Source: Stutzerimonas kunmingensis (GTDB lineage: Bacteria; Pseudomonadota; Gammaproteobacteria; Pseudomonadales; Pseudomonadaceae). From it: 64,000 nt of DNA. The notes under the pieces were generated by a model. It worked only from the letters and a program-made list of their open reading frames with translations. It was not told the DNA's origin and did not search any database. Made by a program: the position numbers and the translations under genes. The DNA is taken from assembly GCF_900114065.1 (NCBI RefSeq), contig NZ_FORS01000003.1, positions 62,001 through 126,000 of the forward strand. The letters run 5' to 3'. This document shows, piece by piece, positions 18,874 through 28,616 of the stretch; position 1 is the first letter of the stretch, and every line of letters starts with the position of its first letter.

Positions 18874-19623
18874 CTAGAGCGTCATCCCGTCGTATGCCAG
18901 GCATACGTTGTCCGGCAGTTCCCGTGACGCCTGCATGAACCAGGCATCCAGCTCGTGGCCGATATGGGTCAGCACGGCTTGCGCCGGCTGCAGCTCCTCG
19001 ATGCTCTGCAATGCGCGGGTCAGGTCGTTGTGGTTACGCGGTGGCGTATCGCGCGGTGGTGTCGAGCAGTCCAGCACCAGCACGTCCAGCGCGGTGTCCT
19101 GCAGCAGTTCGCGCGTGCTGTCCGGCAGGCCGACGGTGTCAGTGAGGTAGGCGATGCAGCGGCTGTGTCCTTCCAGCAGGTAACCGAAGGTGGGTTTCGA
19201 GTGCACCAGTGGCAGCGCGGTGACGCGCAGCGTGCCGAGCATGCGTTGTTCGAAGGCGGCGAATGGTTCGCTGAAATCGAGGATGCCGGGGTGTTTGTAG
19301 AGGTCGGCGAGGCCCTCTGCGTCGTCCGGGCCGAGCACCGGAATGTGCAGCCCGGTGCCCCAGCGCAGTTGCAGCAGGCCCTGGGCATGATCGGCGTGGT
19401 AATGGGTCTGCAGGATGCCGCTGAAGCTGCCCGGGGCGAAGCGCTCGCAGAGGTCCGGCAGGCCGCTGTCGAGCAGCCAGCGCTGGCCGCCACAGTCCAC
19501 CAGCGCCGAGCAGGCACGGCGGCGGCGACTCGGGTCGAGCTGCGCGGCACGGCAGGCCGGACAGGCGCAGTTGTACACCGGCACCTGCGCGGCGCCGCCG
19601 GTGCCGAGCAGGGTCAGCCGCAT
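18874..19623 (-). CDS. phnP: PhnP phosphodiesterase of the C-P lyase pathway
   Basis: A 249-residue metallo-beta-lactamase fold protein. THYHADHAQGL is the HxHxDH metal motif, and the N-terminus has CACPACRAAQLDPSRRR, the extra cysteine-containing zinc site typical of PhnP. PhnP hydrolyses the 1,2-cyclic phosphate of ribose 5-phosphate after C-P bond cleavage. It overlaps the end of phnN by 10 bases and is the last gene of the minus-strand phn operon. Confidence 0.93.
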   Translation of the reverse strand: MRLTLLGTGGAAQVPVYNCACPACRAAQLDPSRRRRACSALVDCGGQRWLLDSGLPDLCERFAPGSFSGILQTHYHADHAQGLLQLRWGTGLHIPVLGPDDAEGLADLYKHPGILDFSEPFAAFEQRMLGTLRVTALPLVHSKPTFGYLLEGHSRCIAYLTDTVGLPDSTRELLQDTALDVLVLDCSTPPRDTPPRNHNDLTRALQSIEELQPAQAVLTHIGHELDAWFMQASRELPDNVCLAYDGMTL

Positions 19624-20168
19624 TGACGGTGCTCGTCGAGCAGCTGCAGCAGGCGCTCGACGCTGCGCTCCAGCGAGGCGGAATTGTCCAGGCGGATGTA
19701 GTCGTCCAGCTCGCCGCTGAACAGCGCGTTGCGCGCCAGGCGCGCCTCGATCTGCTCGGGCGTCTCCCGGCCGCGGGTCAGCAGGCGCTCGCGCAGCACG
19801 TCCTGTTCGACGGTCAGCAGCACCGCCAGCAGATCCGGGTAGCGCCTGCGCGCCTCGGGCAGATAACCACGCGAGCCATTGACCAGCACATCCTCGCCGG
19901 CCGCCAGCCAGGCGTCGATTTCGGCGGGGATGCCATAGGCCAGCCCGTTGGCGCGCCAGCTGAGAGCAAAGGCCTGCTCGGCCTCCATGCGTTCGAACTG
20001 CTCGGCGCTCACCGAATGCGCGGCTTCACCGATGGCCTCGGCGGAGCGGGTGATGACCCGCCGGGCGATGCGCACGCCACGTTCGGCGAGCGCTGCGCGT
20101 GCGGCATCGAGCAGACTGTCCTTGCCGGCGCCGGATGGCCCGGTCAGGTAGATCAAACGGCCTTGCAT
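19614..20168 (-). CDS. phnN: Ribose 1,5-bisphosphate phosphokinase PhnN
   Basis: A 184-residue P-loop kinase; the start MQGRLIYLTGPSGAGKDSLL gives a Walker A (GPSGAGKD) near the N-terminus. PhnN converts ribose 1,5-bisphosphate to PRPP, closing the C-P lyase pathway. The ATG at 20168 is used because the upstream in-frame extension (to 20267) is Ala-rich and unlike the family. There are 98 bases between phnM and this start, the longest gap within the distal part of the operon. Confidence 0.92.
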   Translation of the reverse strand: MQGRLIYLTGPSGAGKDSLLDAARAALAERGVRIARRVITRSAEAIGEAAHSVSAEQFERMEAEQAFALSWRANGLAYGIPAEIDAWLAAGEDVLVNGSRGYLPEARRRYPDLLAVLLTVEQDVLRERLLTRGRETPEQIEARLARNALFSGELDDYIRLDNSASLERSVERLLQLLDEHRQCG

Positions 20169-20266
20169 GGGGTTACTCCCGATCATCGAAGCCAGCGCAG
20201 TGGCAGGCAGTATAGAGCCAGCCGCGCTACCCGCTGGCGCCTTGTCAGCTTTGCCGAAATACGCCA

Positions 20267-21412
20267 TCAGAACACCCGCCGGCCCTGGCGCCAGACCTGG
20301 CCGATCACCGGCTGGCCCTTGTGCACCTGCGCCTGGACCAGGTCGGCGCGCAGCCCGACGGCGATCTCGCCGCGATCATCCAGCCCGGCCGCGCGTGCCG
20401 GCGCCAGGCTGATGGTGGCGATGGCGCGCGGCAGGTCGTAGCCGTTGTCCTGCTCGGCGAGGCCCAGCGCGGCTTGCAGCAGGCTGGCCGGGTAGTAGTC
20501 GCTGGAGAGAATGTCCAGCACGCCGCGTCGGGCCAGATCGGCAGCGGCGATGTTGCCCGAGTGCGAGCCCCCGCGAACGATGTTCGGTGCGCCCATCAGT
20601 ACCTTCAGCCCGCGCGCATGGCTGGCCTCGGCGGCTTCGAAGGTGGTCGGGAATTCAGCGATGGCCATGCCGTAGTCCGCCGATTCGGTAACGTGCTCCA
20701 GGGTCGCATCGTCGTGGCTGGCCAGCGCCAGTTCGCGGCTGCGGCAGATGTCGACGATGGCGGCGCGCTGCTGGTTGCTGTGCCGCGCCGAGTTGGCCAG
20801 CTGCTCGCTGACGAAATGATCCATCTCCGCCGGGCTCAGGTGGTACTTGCCCATGTAGTACTCGCGGTACTTCTCCATGCGCGCGAACTGGCGCTGGCCC
20901 GGCGCGTGGTCCATCACCGAGACCAGCTGCACCAGCGGCTGCTCGACCAGCTCGCGGAACAGCTCCAGGCACTGCGGGTGGCTGACTTCGCAGCGCAGGT
21001 GCAGGCGGTGTTCGGCGCGGGTCTGTCCGGCCGCCTCGGCCTCGGCGATGGCCTCGAGCATCACCCCGAGCTGCTGCATGCGCTTGCCCTTGGGATTGAT
21101 GTCGCCGATCGACAGCGCATCGAACACCGTGGTGATGCCGGCGGCGACGATTTGCGCGTCATGGGTCAGCACCGCCGAGGCGGACGGCCAGTCCACGCCC
21201 GGGCGCGGGCTCATGTGCTTTTCCAGGTTGTCGGTGTGCAGTTCCACCAGCCCCGGCAGCAGCAGGTCGCCGCCCAGGTCCTGGGCCTGCGGCAGGCTGC
21301 TGGCGCCTGCGCTGATGTCGGCGATCAGGCCGTCGCGGATCAGCAGGCTGCCGTGGAACACCTGATCGGCCAGCACCAGTCGGGCGTTGCTGAGTATCTG
21401 TTCAGCTGGCAT
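20267..21412 (-). CDS. phnM: RPnTP diphosphatase PhnM
   Basis: A 381-residue amidohydrolase-superfamily protein. The [22 protein letters not shown] segment carries the family metal ligands in the PhnM-specific LVELHTDN form, and the C-terminus has [13 protein letters not shown]. PhnM releases pyrophosphate from alpha-D-ribose 1-methylphosphonate 5-triphosphate before PhnJ acts. It overlaps phnL by 11 bases. Confidence 0.95.
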   Translation of the reverse strand: MPAEQILSNARLVLADQVFHGSLLIRDGLIADISAGASSLPQAQDLGGDLLLPGLVELHTDNLEKHMSPRPGVDWPSASAVLTHDAQIVAAGITTVFDALSIGDINPKGKRMQQLGVMLEAIAEAEAAGQTRAEHRLHLRCEVSHPQCLELFRELVEQPLVQLVSVMDHAPGQRQFARMEKYREYYMGKYHLSPAEMDHFVSEQLANSARHSNQQRAAIVDICRSRELALASHDDATLEHVTESADYGMAIAEFPTTFEAAEASHARGLKVLMGAPNIVRGGSHSGNIAAADLARRGVLDILSSDYYPASLLQAALGLAEQDNGYDLPRAIATISLAPARAAGLDDRGEIAVGLRADLVQAQVHKGQPVIGQVWRQGRRVF

Positions 21413-22106
21413 GGGCCAGGTCCTCCTGCGTCATGTCCAGGTAACGGTCGGCAACCGCCTCGCGGATCGCGCGGTCGTGGAAGATGCCGATCAGCGCGCT
21501 GCCGGCGGCCTTGGCCTCGCCGATCAGTTCCAGCACCACGCCGGCGTTGGCTTCGTCCAGCGAGGCAGTGGGTTCGTCGAGCAGCATCACCGGCCAGCCC
21601 ACCATGAAGCCGCGCGCCAGGTTGACCCGCTGCTGCTCGCCGCCGGAAAAGGTGCCGGGGGCCAGCTGCCAGAGCCGTTCGGGAATGTTCAGCCGGGTCA
21701 GCAGGGCCTTCGCCCGCGCCTCGGCATCGGCACGGCTCCAGCCGCGCGCCAGCGCCGGTTCCATCACCACCTCCAGCGCCGGCACCCGTGGGATCACCCG
21801 CAGGAACTGGCTGACGTAGCCCAGCGTCTGCCGGCGCACGGCGAGTACCTGGCGCGGCTCGGCGCCGACCAGCTCCAGCCAGTCGCCGGCATGGCGGATA
21901 CGGATGCTGCCGCTGGCGGGCAGGTAGTTGCCGTACAGCGTGCGCAGCAGGGTCGACTTGCCGGCGCCGGACTGGCCGTGCAGCACCAGGCATTCGCCAG
22001 CGGCGACGGTGAAGTTCAGCTCGCGCAGCACCTGCAGGCTGACGCCGTGCTGCTGGTGCAGGGTGAAGGTCTTGGCGAGGTCACGAACCTCGATCAGCGT
22101 GTTCAT
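21402..22106 (-). CDS. phnL: C-P lyase subunit PhnL (ABC-type ATPase)
   Basis: A 234-residue ABC ATPase without a membrane partner. Walker [10 protein letters not shown], signature [14 protein letters not shown] and Walker [13 protein letters not shown] are all present. PhnL is required with PhnGHI to attach phosphonate to the ribose of ATP. The start MNTLIEV at 22106 is used; an ATG five codons upstream (22121) is possible. It follows phnK by 11 bases. Confidence 0.94.
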   Translation of the reverse strand: MNTLIEVRDLAKTFTLHQQHGVSLQVLRELNFTVAAGECLVLHGQSGAGKSTLLRTLYGNYLPASGSIRIRHAGDWLELVGAEPRQVLAVRRQTLGYVSQFLRVIPRVPALEVVMEPALARGWSRADAEARAKALLTRLNIPERLWQLAPGTFSGGEQQRVNLARGFMVGWPVMLLDEPTASLDEANAGVVLELIGEAKAAGSALIGIFHDRAIREAVADRYLDMTQEDLAHAS

Positions 22107-22117
22107 GGCGGATTCCT

Positions 22118-22930
22118 TCATGGCTGCAGCACCGAGGACACCAGCAGCTGCGTATAGGGATGCTGCGGGTCGTCGAGAATCTGGTCGGTCAGACCGGACT
22201 CCACCACCCGCGAACGGCGCATCACCATCAGCCGGTCGGCCAGGAGGCGTGCCACGGCGAGGTCGTGGGTCACGATCACCACCGCCAGGTCCAGCTCGCG
22301 CACCAGCCCGCGCAGGAGGTCGAGCAGGCGTGCCTGCACCGACACGTCGAGGCCGCCGGTGGGTTCGTCCATGAACACCAGCTTCGGGCTGGAAACCAGA
22401 TTGCGGGCGATCTGCAGGCGCTGCTGCATGCCGCCGGAGAAGGTCCGCGGCAGGTCGTCGATGCGCGCCGGGTCGATCTCCACCTGTTGCAGCCAGTCCA
22501 GCCCGGCGGCGCGCAGCTGGCCGTAATGCCTGACGCCCTGGGCCATCAGCCGCTCGCCGATGTTGGCGCCGGCGGAAACCCCCATGCGCAGGCCGTCGCG
22601 CGGGTTCTGTTCGACGAAGCCCCATTCGGTGCGCAGCAGCGTGCGCCGCTCGGCCTCGCTGGCGGCGTAGAGGTCGAGCCAGTCGCCGGCAGCATCGCGG
22701 TACTGCACGCTGCCGCGATCCGGCGGGCAGCGGCCGCAGAGCAGCGAGAGCAGGGTGGACTTGCCCGAGCCGGACTCGCCGACGATGCCCAGCACTTCGC
22801 CGGGGTAGAGCTCGAAGGAAACGCCCTGGCAGCCCTTGTCCGGGCCATACAGACGGGTCAGGTCGCGCACCGCGAACAGTGGCTCGGTGCCGACGCTCGT
22901 GGCGGGCAGCAGTTGTTCGGCGGCGCTCAT
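22118..22930 (-). CDS. phnK: C-P lyase subunit PhnK (ABC-type ATPase)
   Basis: A 270-residue ABC-type protein with Walker [10 protein letters not shown], signature [14 protein letters not shown] and Walker [13 protein letters not shown]. PhnK docks on the PhnJ dimer of the C-P lyase core complex. The start MSAAEQL at 22930 overlaps the stop of phnJ by ATGA. About 13 residues at the N-terminus are extra to the E. coli protein as I recall it. Confidence 0.94.
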   Translation of the reverse strand: MSAAEQLLPATSVGTEPLFAVRDLTRLYGPDKGCQGVSFELYPGEVLGIVGESGSGKSTLLSLLCGRCPPDRGSVQYRDAAGDWLDLYAASEAERRTLLRTEWGFVEQNPRDGLRMGVSAGANIGERLMAQGVRHYGQLRAAGLDWLQQVEIDPARIDDLPRTFSGGMQQRLQIARNLVSSPKLVFMDEPTGGLDVSVQARLLDLLRGLVRELDLAVVIVTHDLAVARLLADRLMVMRRSRVVESGLTDQILDDPQHPYTQLLVSSVLQP

Positions 22931-23796
22931 GGGCGGCTCTCCTGTTGCTGGGCGCGCTGCGCGCAATAGTCGGTATCCGAGCAGACGAACTGCTTGCTGC
23001 CGGCGTCGTCGACGATCAGCTCGTCGAGGTAGGAATCGCCGCTGCCACAGATGGCGCAGCACTGTTCCCACTGCTGGATCTGGAAGGGGTGATCCTCGAA
23101 ATCCAGGCTGACCACGCGGGTGTACGGCGGCACGGCGTAGAGGCGCTTCTCGCGGCCGGCGCCGAACAGCATCAGCGCCGGGCTGCGGTCCAGCTTGGGG
23201 TTGTCGAATTTGGGAATCGGCGACGGGTCCATCACGTAGCGCCCGTCCACCGTCACCGGGTAGGCGTAGCTGGTGGCGATGTGGCCGAAGGTGGCGATGT
23301 CTTCGTAGAGCTTCACGTGCATCACGCCGTAGTCGCCCAGCGCGTGCATGGTGCGCGTCTCGGTTTCCGACGGCTCGATGAAGCGCAGCGGCTCGGGGAT
23401 CGGCACCTGATAGACCATGATCTGCCCGGCGGCGAGCGGGGTTTCCGGGATGCGGTGGCGGGTCTGGATCACCGTCGCCGCGGGGGTGCGCTCGGTGGTG
23501 GCGACCCCGGCGGTGCGGGCGAAGAAGCGGCGGATCGACACTGCGTTGGTGGTGTCGTCGGCGCCCTGGTCGATCACCTTGAGCACGTCGTCGGCGCCGA
23601 GAATGGCCGCGGTCAGCTGCATGCCGCCGGTGCCCCAGCCATAGGGCAGCGGCATCTCGCGGCCGCCGAAGGGCACCTGATAGCCGGGTATGGCGACCGC
23701 CTTGAGCAGTGCGCGGCGGATCATGCGCTTGGTCTGCTCGTCGAGGTAGGCGAAGTTGTAGCCCGCATCGCTGGCGGGAATGGCCTGGGCATTCAT
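22927..23796 (-). CDS. phnJ: C-P lyase PhnJ (radical SAM)
   Basis: A 289-residue catalytic subunit that cleaves the carbon-phosphorus bond. Cysteines C247, C250, C272 and C278 have the spacing 3-22-6 of the E. coli PhnJ Fe-S and thiyl-radical cysteines, so the active site is intact. [22 protein letters not shown] at the N-terminus is also family-typical. It overlaps phnI and phnK with ATGA junctions. Confidence 0.96.
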   Translation of the reverse strand: MNAQAIPASDAGYNFAYLDEQTKRMIRRALLKAVAIPGYQVPFGGREMPLPYGWGTGGMQLTAAILGADDVLKVIDQGADDTTNAVSIRRFFARTAGVATTERTPAATVIQTRHRIPETPLAAGQIMVYQVPIPEPLRFIEPSETETRTMHALGDYGVMHVKLYEDIATFGHIATSYAYPVTVDGRYVMDPSPIPKFDNPKLDRSPALMLFGAGREKRLYAVPPYTRVVSLDFEDHPFQIQQWEQCCAICGSGDSYLDELIVDDAGSKQFVCSDTDYCAQRAQQQESRP

Positions 23797-24902
23797 GCGC
23801 GTTTCTCCTTCGCTGGCGTTTCAGCGAGCGCTTCGGTCGGCTCGGCCTGCGGCTGGCGCAGCTTGCGGATTAGCTCCAGCTCGGACTGGAAGTCGACGTA
23901 GTGCGGCAACTTCAGGTGCGAGACGAAACCGGCAGCCTCGACGTTGTCGCAGTGCATCAGGACGAATTCCTCCTGCTGCGCCGGGCCCTGCACTTCCTCG
24001 CCGTATTCGCCGGCACGCAGCGCGCGGTCGACCAGCGCCATGCCCATCGCCTTGCGCTCGGCATAACCGAAGGCCAGGCCGTAGCCGCGGGTGAACTGCG
24101 CCTGCTCGGCGCTCTCGCCGACGAACTGGTTGACCATCTCGCACTCGGTCAGCTCGATCTCGCCGAGGCAGACCGGGAAACCCAGCTCCTGCGGCTCGAT
24201 CCAGACCTCGGCGGTGCCGATGCGAATCTCGCCGGCGAACGGGTGGTTGCGGCCGTAGCCGCGCTGGGTCGAATAGCCCAGCGCCAGCAGAAAGCCCTCG
24301 TCGCCGCGCGCCAGTGCCTGCAGGCGTTCGGCGCGGCTCGTCGGCAGCTCCAGCGGCTCGCGGGTGAGGTCCGGCACCGGCTCGCCGCGGTCGATTTCCG
24401 GCGTCATCAGGCCTTCCTCGCCGAGCAGGCCGAGTACCCGCGGGCAGTTGCTCAGCGTGGTGTTTTCATCCACCGGCGGGCCGGGGTGTTGGCCTTCGGC
24501 GAGCAGGGCGAAATCGAGCAGGCGGTGGGTGTAGTCGAAGGTCGGGCCGAGCAGCTGGCCGCCGGGCACGTCCTTGAAGGTCGCCGAGATGCGCCGGCTT
24601 AGCTGCATGGCGCCGGTGTCCAGCGGCAGGCTTTCGGCGAAGCGCGGCAGCGTGGTGCGGTAGGCGCGCAGGAGGAAGATCGCCTCGACCAGATCGCCGG
24701 CGGCCTGCTTGATCGCCAGCGCGGCGAGTTCCTCGTCATACAGCGAGCCTTCGCTCATCACCCGCGCCACGGCGAGCGGCAGCTGCTGGCGAATCTGTTC
24801 GACGGCGAGTTCGGCGATAGCGGTGTCGCCGCGGCGCTTCTTCGCCAGCAGCGCGTGGGCGTTGTCGATGGCCTGTTCGCCACCCTTGACCGCGACGTAC
24901 AT
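23793..24902 (-). CDS. phnI: C-P lyase subunit PhnI
   Basis: A 369-residue subunit of the PhnGHIJ core, starting MYVAVKGGEQAIDNAH and containing the family segments GYSTQRGYGRNHPFAGEIRIG and the FVLMHCDNVEAAGFVSHLKLPHYVDFQ block. It is thought to provide the nucleosidase activity that displaces adenine. It overlaps phnH by one base and phnJ by four. The C-terminus has a short variable tail. Confidence 0.95.
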   Translation of the reverse strand: MYVAVKGGEQAIDNAHALLAKKRRGDTAIAELAVEQIRQQLPLAVARVMSEGSLYDEELAALAIKQAAGDLVEAIFLLRAYRTTLPRFAESLPLDTGAMQLSRRISATFKDVPGGQLLGPTFDYTHRLLDFALLAEGQHPGPPVDENTTLSNCPRVLGLLGEEGLMTPEIDRGEPVPDLTREPLELPTSRAERLQALARGDEGFLLALGYSTQRGYGRNHPFAGEIRIGTAEVWIEPQELGFPVCLGEIELTECEMVNQFVGESAEQAQFTRGYGLAFGYAERKAMGMALVDRALRAGEYGEEVQGPAQQEEFVLMHCDNVEAAGFVSHLKLPHYVDFQSELELIRKLRQPQAEPTEALAETPAKEKRA

Positions 24903-25510
24903 CAGGCCACCTCCTGCAGCGAATCGCCGATGCGGGTGCTGCGCGGCAGGCCGAGCACTTCGCCTTCGGCGCAGAACAGCGCGTCGAGCCCGCGCGGGAA
25001 GTCGTTGCGTGCGGCGCGCTGCTGCCAGAACGCCGGTTTCAGCGGCAGGCCGACCAGGCGGCTGCCGTCGATTCCCGGGCCCTGCCAGCTCAGCGCCGGG
25101 CCGCGGTCGAGACGGTCGAGCTGGATCAGCAGCGTGCAGGACTGGTCCGGGTAGCGCTCGCTGCCGGCGTAGAAGCCGGAGAGGTCGTCCAGCGCGGCGG
25201 CGTCGAGCAGGGCGAACATCGCCTCCTCGCGTGCCTCGACGATCGGGCAGCCACAGTGGAAGGCCAGGTTGGCGCGGATCGCCGGGGTGTCGAAGGCCGG
25301 CGCCAGCCACAGCGGTGTGTCGTTATCCAGCAGGCTCAGGCACAGCGCGTAGCCGGCGGCCTGCAGCGGCTCGATGGCGGCGACGCTGACCAGCGGCTGC
25401 CGCGTGCCCGGCTCGGACAAGGCCTTGAGCGCGGCGCGGAAGCACTTCTGCGCGTCCAGCACCGGGTCGGCGAAGGCGGGCTGCAACAGGTCGGATGGGG
25501 CGCGATTCAT
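24902..25510 (-). CDS. phnH: C-P lyase subunit PhnH
   Basis: A 202-residue protein starting MNRAPSDLLQPAFADPVLDAQ, matching PhnH (FADPVxxxQxxFRAxLxAxxxPG), a PLP-transferase-like fold without cofactor. It is a structural and essential partner of PhnG and PhnI in phosphonate ribosylation. One-base overlaps with both phnG and phnI show tight coupling. Confidence 0.94.
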   Translation of the reverse strand: MNRAPSDLLQPAFADPVLDAQKCFRAALKALSEPGTRQPLVSVAAIEPLQAAGYALCLSLLDNDTPLWLAPAFDTPAIRANLAFHCGCPIVEAREEAMFALLDAAALDDLSGFYAGSERYPDQSCTLLIQLDRLDRGPALSWQGPGIDGSRLVGLPLKPAFWQQRAARNDFPRGLDALFCAEGEVLGLPRSTRIGDSLQEVA

Positions 25511-25956
25511 CAGTCTTCTCCTCGCAGCAGCGTGAAGAACTCCACGCGGGTAGTGGCGGTTTCGGCAGCCTTTTGCGCGGCGCGTCGGGCCTGCGCGGCG
25601 GCCAGCGGTTCGATCAGTTCATTCAGCCAGCGGCTCTGCTGGGCGCCCTGCAGATGGGCATCGGCGAGGGCGGCGAGCTCGGCCTGGCGCTTGTCGCGGC
25701 CGGCACGGTAGCTGTAGCCGGTGCTGCCATCGGCCAGGCGCACCACGCAGCGGGTGACGCTCATCTCGCCGAGGTTGAACGGCGCGCCGGTGCCGCCCAT
25801 GCGGCCGCGCACCAGGGTCATGCCGATTTCCGCGGGACGGATCAGCTGGTAGGCGCAGTCGCGCAGGGCGCTCTCGAAAGGCGCCAGGTCGGCGGCGCTG
25901 GCGCGGGCCAGCACGGCCATCCAGCGCTGGCGGGGGGATTGTTCGCGGGTGTGCAT
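25510..25956 (-). CDS. phnG: C-P lyase subunit PhnG
   Basis: A 148-residue subunit with the PhnG pattern RQRWMAVLARA at the N-terminus and GTGAPFNLGEMSVTRCVVRL in the middle, ending in TTRVEFFTLLRGED. It belongs to the PhnGHIJ core complex. The start at 25956 is chosen over an ATG four codons upstream. It follows phnF by 11 bases. Confidence 0.93.
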   Translation of the reverse strand: MHTREQSPRQRWMAVLARASAADLAPFESALRDCAYQLIRPAEIGMTLVRGRMGGTGAPFNLGEMSVTRCVVRLADGSTGYSYRAGRDKRQAELAALADAHLQGAQQSRWLNELIEPLAAAQARRAAQKAAETATTRVEFFTLLRGED

Positions 25957-25967
25957 GGGGTTCTCCA

Positions 25968-26675
25968 TCAGGTGGCGACCTGGTACTGGAAACGGTCGGA
26001 ACGGCTGGCCGAGAGGGCGATCTCCACCGGTCGCCCGGCGGCATCGCAGGACAGGGTGAACACCGACAGCAGCGGCATGCGCAGGGGCATCAGCAGCTGT
26101 GCGGCCTCGTCGCGATCGGCCAGGCGTGCGCCGATCAGGCTGAAACGGCGCGTCAGCGGCAGGCCGCGTTCGCCGAGGTAGCGGCGCAGCGAGCCGCCCT
26201 GGTAGTCGGCGAGGCGTTCGGCGTGGCTGGCGCAGTAGCGGTGGCGGATCAGGCTGACCGGCTCGCCGTCGAGCAGGCGCAGGGTGCTCAGCTCGATCAG
26301 CGCAGCGCCCTCGGCCAGTTGCAGGTGGCGCGCTTCCTCGGCGCTGGCGCTGAGCTGGCGACGTGCGAGCAGGCGCGCTTCGGTGCGCACGCCGAGGGCG
26401 GCGAGCGCATCGCTGTAGGCACTATCGGCCTGCAGCGGATACACCAGCGGGCGTCGCAGCACCTGGGTGCCCTTGCCCTGGCGGCGCAGCAGGCGGCCTT
26501 CCTGTACCAGCTCGTCGACGGCGCGGCGCAGGGTGTGGCGGTTGACCGCGAAGCGGCGCGCCAGCTGCATCTCGCCGGGGAGGAAGTCGCCGATGCGGTA
26601 GTGGCGCAACTCGCCGCGCAGCACCTGGGCCAGTTCGAGGTAGAGCGGTTCGCTGGGTTGTCTAGACAACTGCAT
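25968..26675 (-). CDS. phnF: PhnF, GntR/HutC family regulator of phn genes
   Basis: A 235-residue regulator with an N-terminal winged helix (LPGEMQLARRFAVNRHTLRRAVDELVQEGRLLRRQGKGTQVL) and a C-terminal UTRA effector domain. It is the usual repressor encoded inside phn operons. The start MQLSRQPSEPLYLELAQ at 26675 fits the family. Codons 2-6 contain a perfect 14-bp palindrome resembling one in front of phnC, so it probably controls both the operon promoter and its own gene. Confidence 0.92.
   Translation of the reverse strand: MQLSRQPSEPLYLELAQVLRGELRHYRIGDFLPGEMQLARRFAVNRHTLRRAVDELVQEGRLLRRQGKGTQVLRRPLVYPLQADSAYSDALAALGVRTEARLLARRQLSASAEEARHLQLAEGAALIELSTLRLLDGEPVSLIRHRYCASHAERLADYQGGSLRRYLGERGLPLTRRFSLIGARLADRDEAAQLLMPLRMPLLSVFTLSCDAAGRPVEIALSASRSDRFQYQVAT
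26657..26670. promoter_or_regulatory. Probable PhnF operator inside phnF
   Basis: A perfect palindrome, GTTGTCTAGACAAC, covering the second to sixth codons of phnF. It shares the TTGTCTAGAC core with the site at 29488-29501 before phnC. Binding here would allow autoregulation or a roadblock to the gene's own transcription. Confidence 0.55.
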
Positions 26676-26709
26676 GGTTTTTTCGAAGGCCGCGCAGGCC
26701 CTCACTCCG

Positions 26710-27504
26710 TCAGATGAAGAGCTTGCGCAGGCGCTGGGAGAGCAGGTCGATCAGGCTCACCACGGCGATGATGATCAGCAGCAGGGCGGCGGTCTGGCCG
26801 AACTGGAAACCGCGGATGGCTTCCCAGAGGATCACGCCGATGCCGCCGGCGCCGACCATGCCGACCACCGTGGCCGAGCGCACGTTGGATTCGAAGCGGT
26901 ACAGCGAGTAGGAAATCCACAGCGGCAGCACCTGCGGAATCACCCCGAAGATGACTTCCTGCAGCGCACTGGCACCGGTGGCACGCACACCTTCCACCGG
27001 GCCCGGCTCGATGGCTTCCACGGCTTCGGCGAACAGCTTGGCGAGCACGCCGGTGGTGCTGATCCACAGCGCCAGCACGCCGGCGAAGGGGCCGAGGCCG
27101 ACGGCGACGACGAAGAGCATGGCGAAGACCATCTCGTTGATCGACCGGCAGGCGTCCATCAGCCGGCGCACCGGCTGGTAGACCCACCAGGGCACGATGT
27201 TCTCGGAGCTGAGGATGCCCAGCGGGATGGCGCAGACGATCGCCAGCAGGGTGCCCCAGAGGGCGATGTGCACCGTGGTGACCATTTCCTTGAGGTACAG
27301 CTGCCAGTTGCTGAAGTCCGGCGGGAAGAAGTCGGCGGCGAAGGTCGCCATGTTGGCGCTGTCGCGGATCAGCAGCAGCGGATTCATCTCCGCGCCCTGC
27401 CAGGACCAGGCCAGCACGGCCAGGCACAGGCCCCAGCCGAACAGGCGCAGCCAGCTGCGCTTGTCGTTGCCCGCCAGTGGCGGTGTGGTGCTCAGAGTGG
27501 TCAT
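26710..27504 (-). CDS. phnE: Phosphonate ABC transporter permease PhnE
   Basis: A 264-residue inner-membrane permease with about five or six helices. The [32 protein letters not shown] segment is the EAA loop that contacts the ATPase PhnC, and [14 protein letters not shown] is also typical of PhnE. It forms the channel of the phosphonate importer PhnCDE. It follows phnD by 63 bases. Confidence 0.95.
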   Translation of the reverse strand: MTTLSTTPPLAGNDKRSWLRLFGWGLCLAVLAWSWQGAEMNPLLLIRDSANMATFAADFFPPDFSNWQLYLKEMVTTVHIALWGTLLAIVCAIPLGILSSENIVPWWVYQPVRRLMDACRSINEMVFAMLFVVAVGLGPFAGVLALWISTTGVLAKLFAEAVEAIEPGPVEGVRATGASALQEVIFGVIPQVLPLWISYSLYRFESNVRSATVVGMVGAGGIGVILWEAIRGFQFGQTAALLLIIIAVVSLIDLLSQRLRKLFI

Positions 27505-27567
27505 GTTCGGTTCTCAAAAAACGGCGCGGACGGGAGCGTGGCGCCAGCGCGCCACGCCCGGCGTTGC

Positions 27568-28569
27568 TCAGCTGGCCTTGGCGGCGTTCTTCTGCTCGCG
27601 CTCGGCCATGCGCTGTTCCAGCTTGGCCAGCTCGTCGTCGATGCCCTGCAGCTGCGCCTGGCGGTCGCTGTCGGAAAGCTTGCTGTCGGCGGCGACTTCG
27701 CTGCGCTTCTTGAACAGTTCCAGCTGGCGGATCGGCAGCAGCTGGTCGTTGTCGGAGGCGCGGAACGGTGCCCACTGCAGCGCGGCGAGGATTTCCTTCT
27801 CGGCCGGCTGGGCGCCGTAGCTCATGAAGAACTCGCGCAGCCTGTTCTTCTGCTCGTCGCTCAGGCTCTTGCGCCACACCAGCGGGTCGGCCGGAATCAG
27901 CGGCGAGGTCCAGACGATCTTCAGTTGCGCGGCCTTGTCCGGCGCGGTGATCTCAAGGCGCTCCATGCCTTCGCTGTTGAAGGTGCCGACATCGACCTGC
28001 TTGTTCGCCACCGACAGCGCGTTCACTTCGTGGCTGCCGTTGAGGCTGCGCTTGAAGGCCTGGCTGGCGTCGACCTTGTTCTTGGCGAACACGTAGTAGC
28101 CGGGCACCAGGTAGCCGGAGGTGGAGTTCGGGTCGCCGTTGGCGAAGGTCAGGCTCTTGGCGTTCTTCAGCACGTCCTCGACGGAGTTCAGGGCGCTGTC
28201 CTTGTGCACGATCAGATGGCTGTAGTAGCCCGGGCTGCCGTTGGCGGCGACGGTCTGGGCGAAGATTTCGCCGCCGGCGCGATCCACCGCTTCCATCGCC
28301 GACTTGTTGCCGTACCAGGCCAGATCGACCTTGTCGAAGCGCATGCCCTGGATGACCCCGGCGTAATCGGGGGCGAAGAAGGCCTTCACCTCGTAGCCGG
28401 TCTGCTTGCTCATGTCGGCGAGGAAGGGTTCCCAGACGCTGCGCAGGTTCTGCGAGGACTCGGTGGAAATGATGCCGAAGGTGATGGTCTCGGCGGCTTG
28501 AGCGGTGCCGGCGAGGGCACCGGCCAGCAGCGTGGAGGCGGCGAGAGCACGACTGAAGCGTTTCAACAT
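27568..28569 (-). CDS. phnD: Phosphonate ABC transporter binding protein PhnD
   Basis: A 333-residue periplasmic receptor with a signal peptide (MLKRFSRALAASTLLAGALAGTAQAAE). The mature start TITFGIISTESSQNLRSVWEPFLADMSKQTGYEVKAFFAPDYAGVI, plus KVDLAWYGNKSAMEAVDRAGGEIFAQTV, is diagnostic of PhnD. The C-terminus has a Glu/Lys-rich coiled-coil-like tail (about residues 290-333). It delivers phosphonates to PhnE/PhnC. Confidence 0.95.
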   Translation of the reverse strand: MLKRFSRALAASTLLAGALAGTAQAAETITFGIISTESSQNLRSVWEPFLADMSKQTGYEVKAFFAPDYAGVIQGMRFDKVDLAWYGNKSAMEAVDRAGGEIFAQTVAANGSPGYYSHLIVHKDSALNSVEDVLKNAKSLTFANGDPNSTSGYLVPGYYVFAKNKVDASQAFKRSLNGSHEVNALSVANKQVDVGTFNSEGMERLEITAPDKAAQLKIVWTSPLIPADPLVWRKSLSDEQKNRLREFFMSYGAQPAEKEILAALQWAPFRASDNDQLLPIRQLELFKKRSEVAADSKLSDSDRQAQLQGIDDELAKLEQRMAEREQKNAAKAS

Positions 28570-28616
28570 GGAGGTCACTCCTTGGGTGTGGCGTTGGTTG
28601 TCGGGTGGCGTGGGGC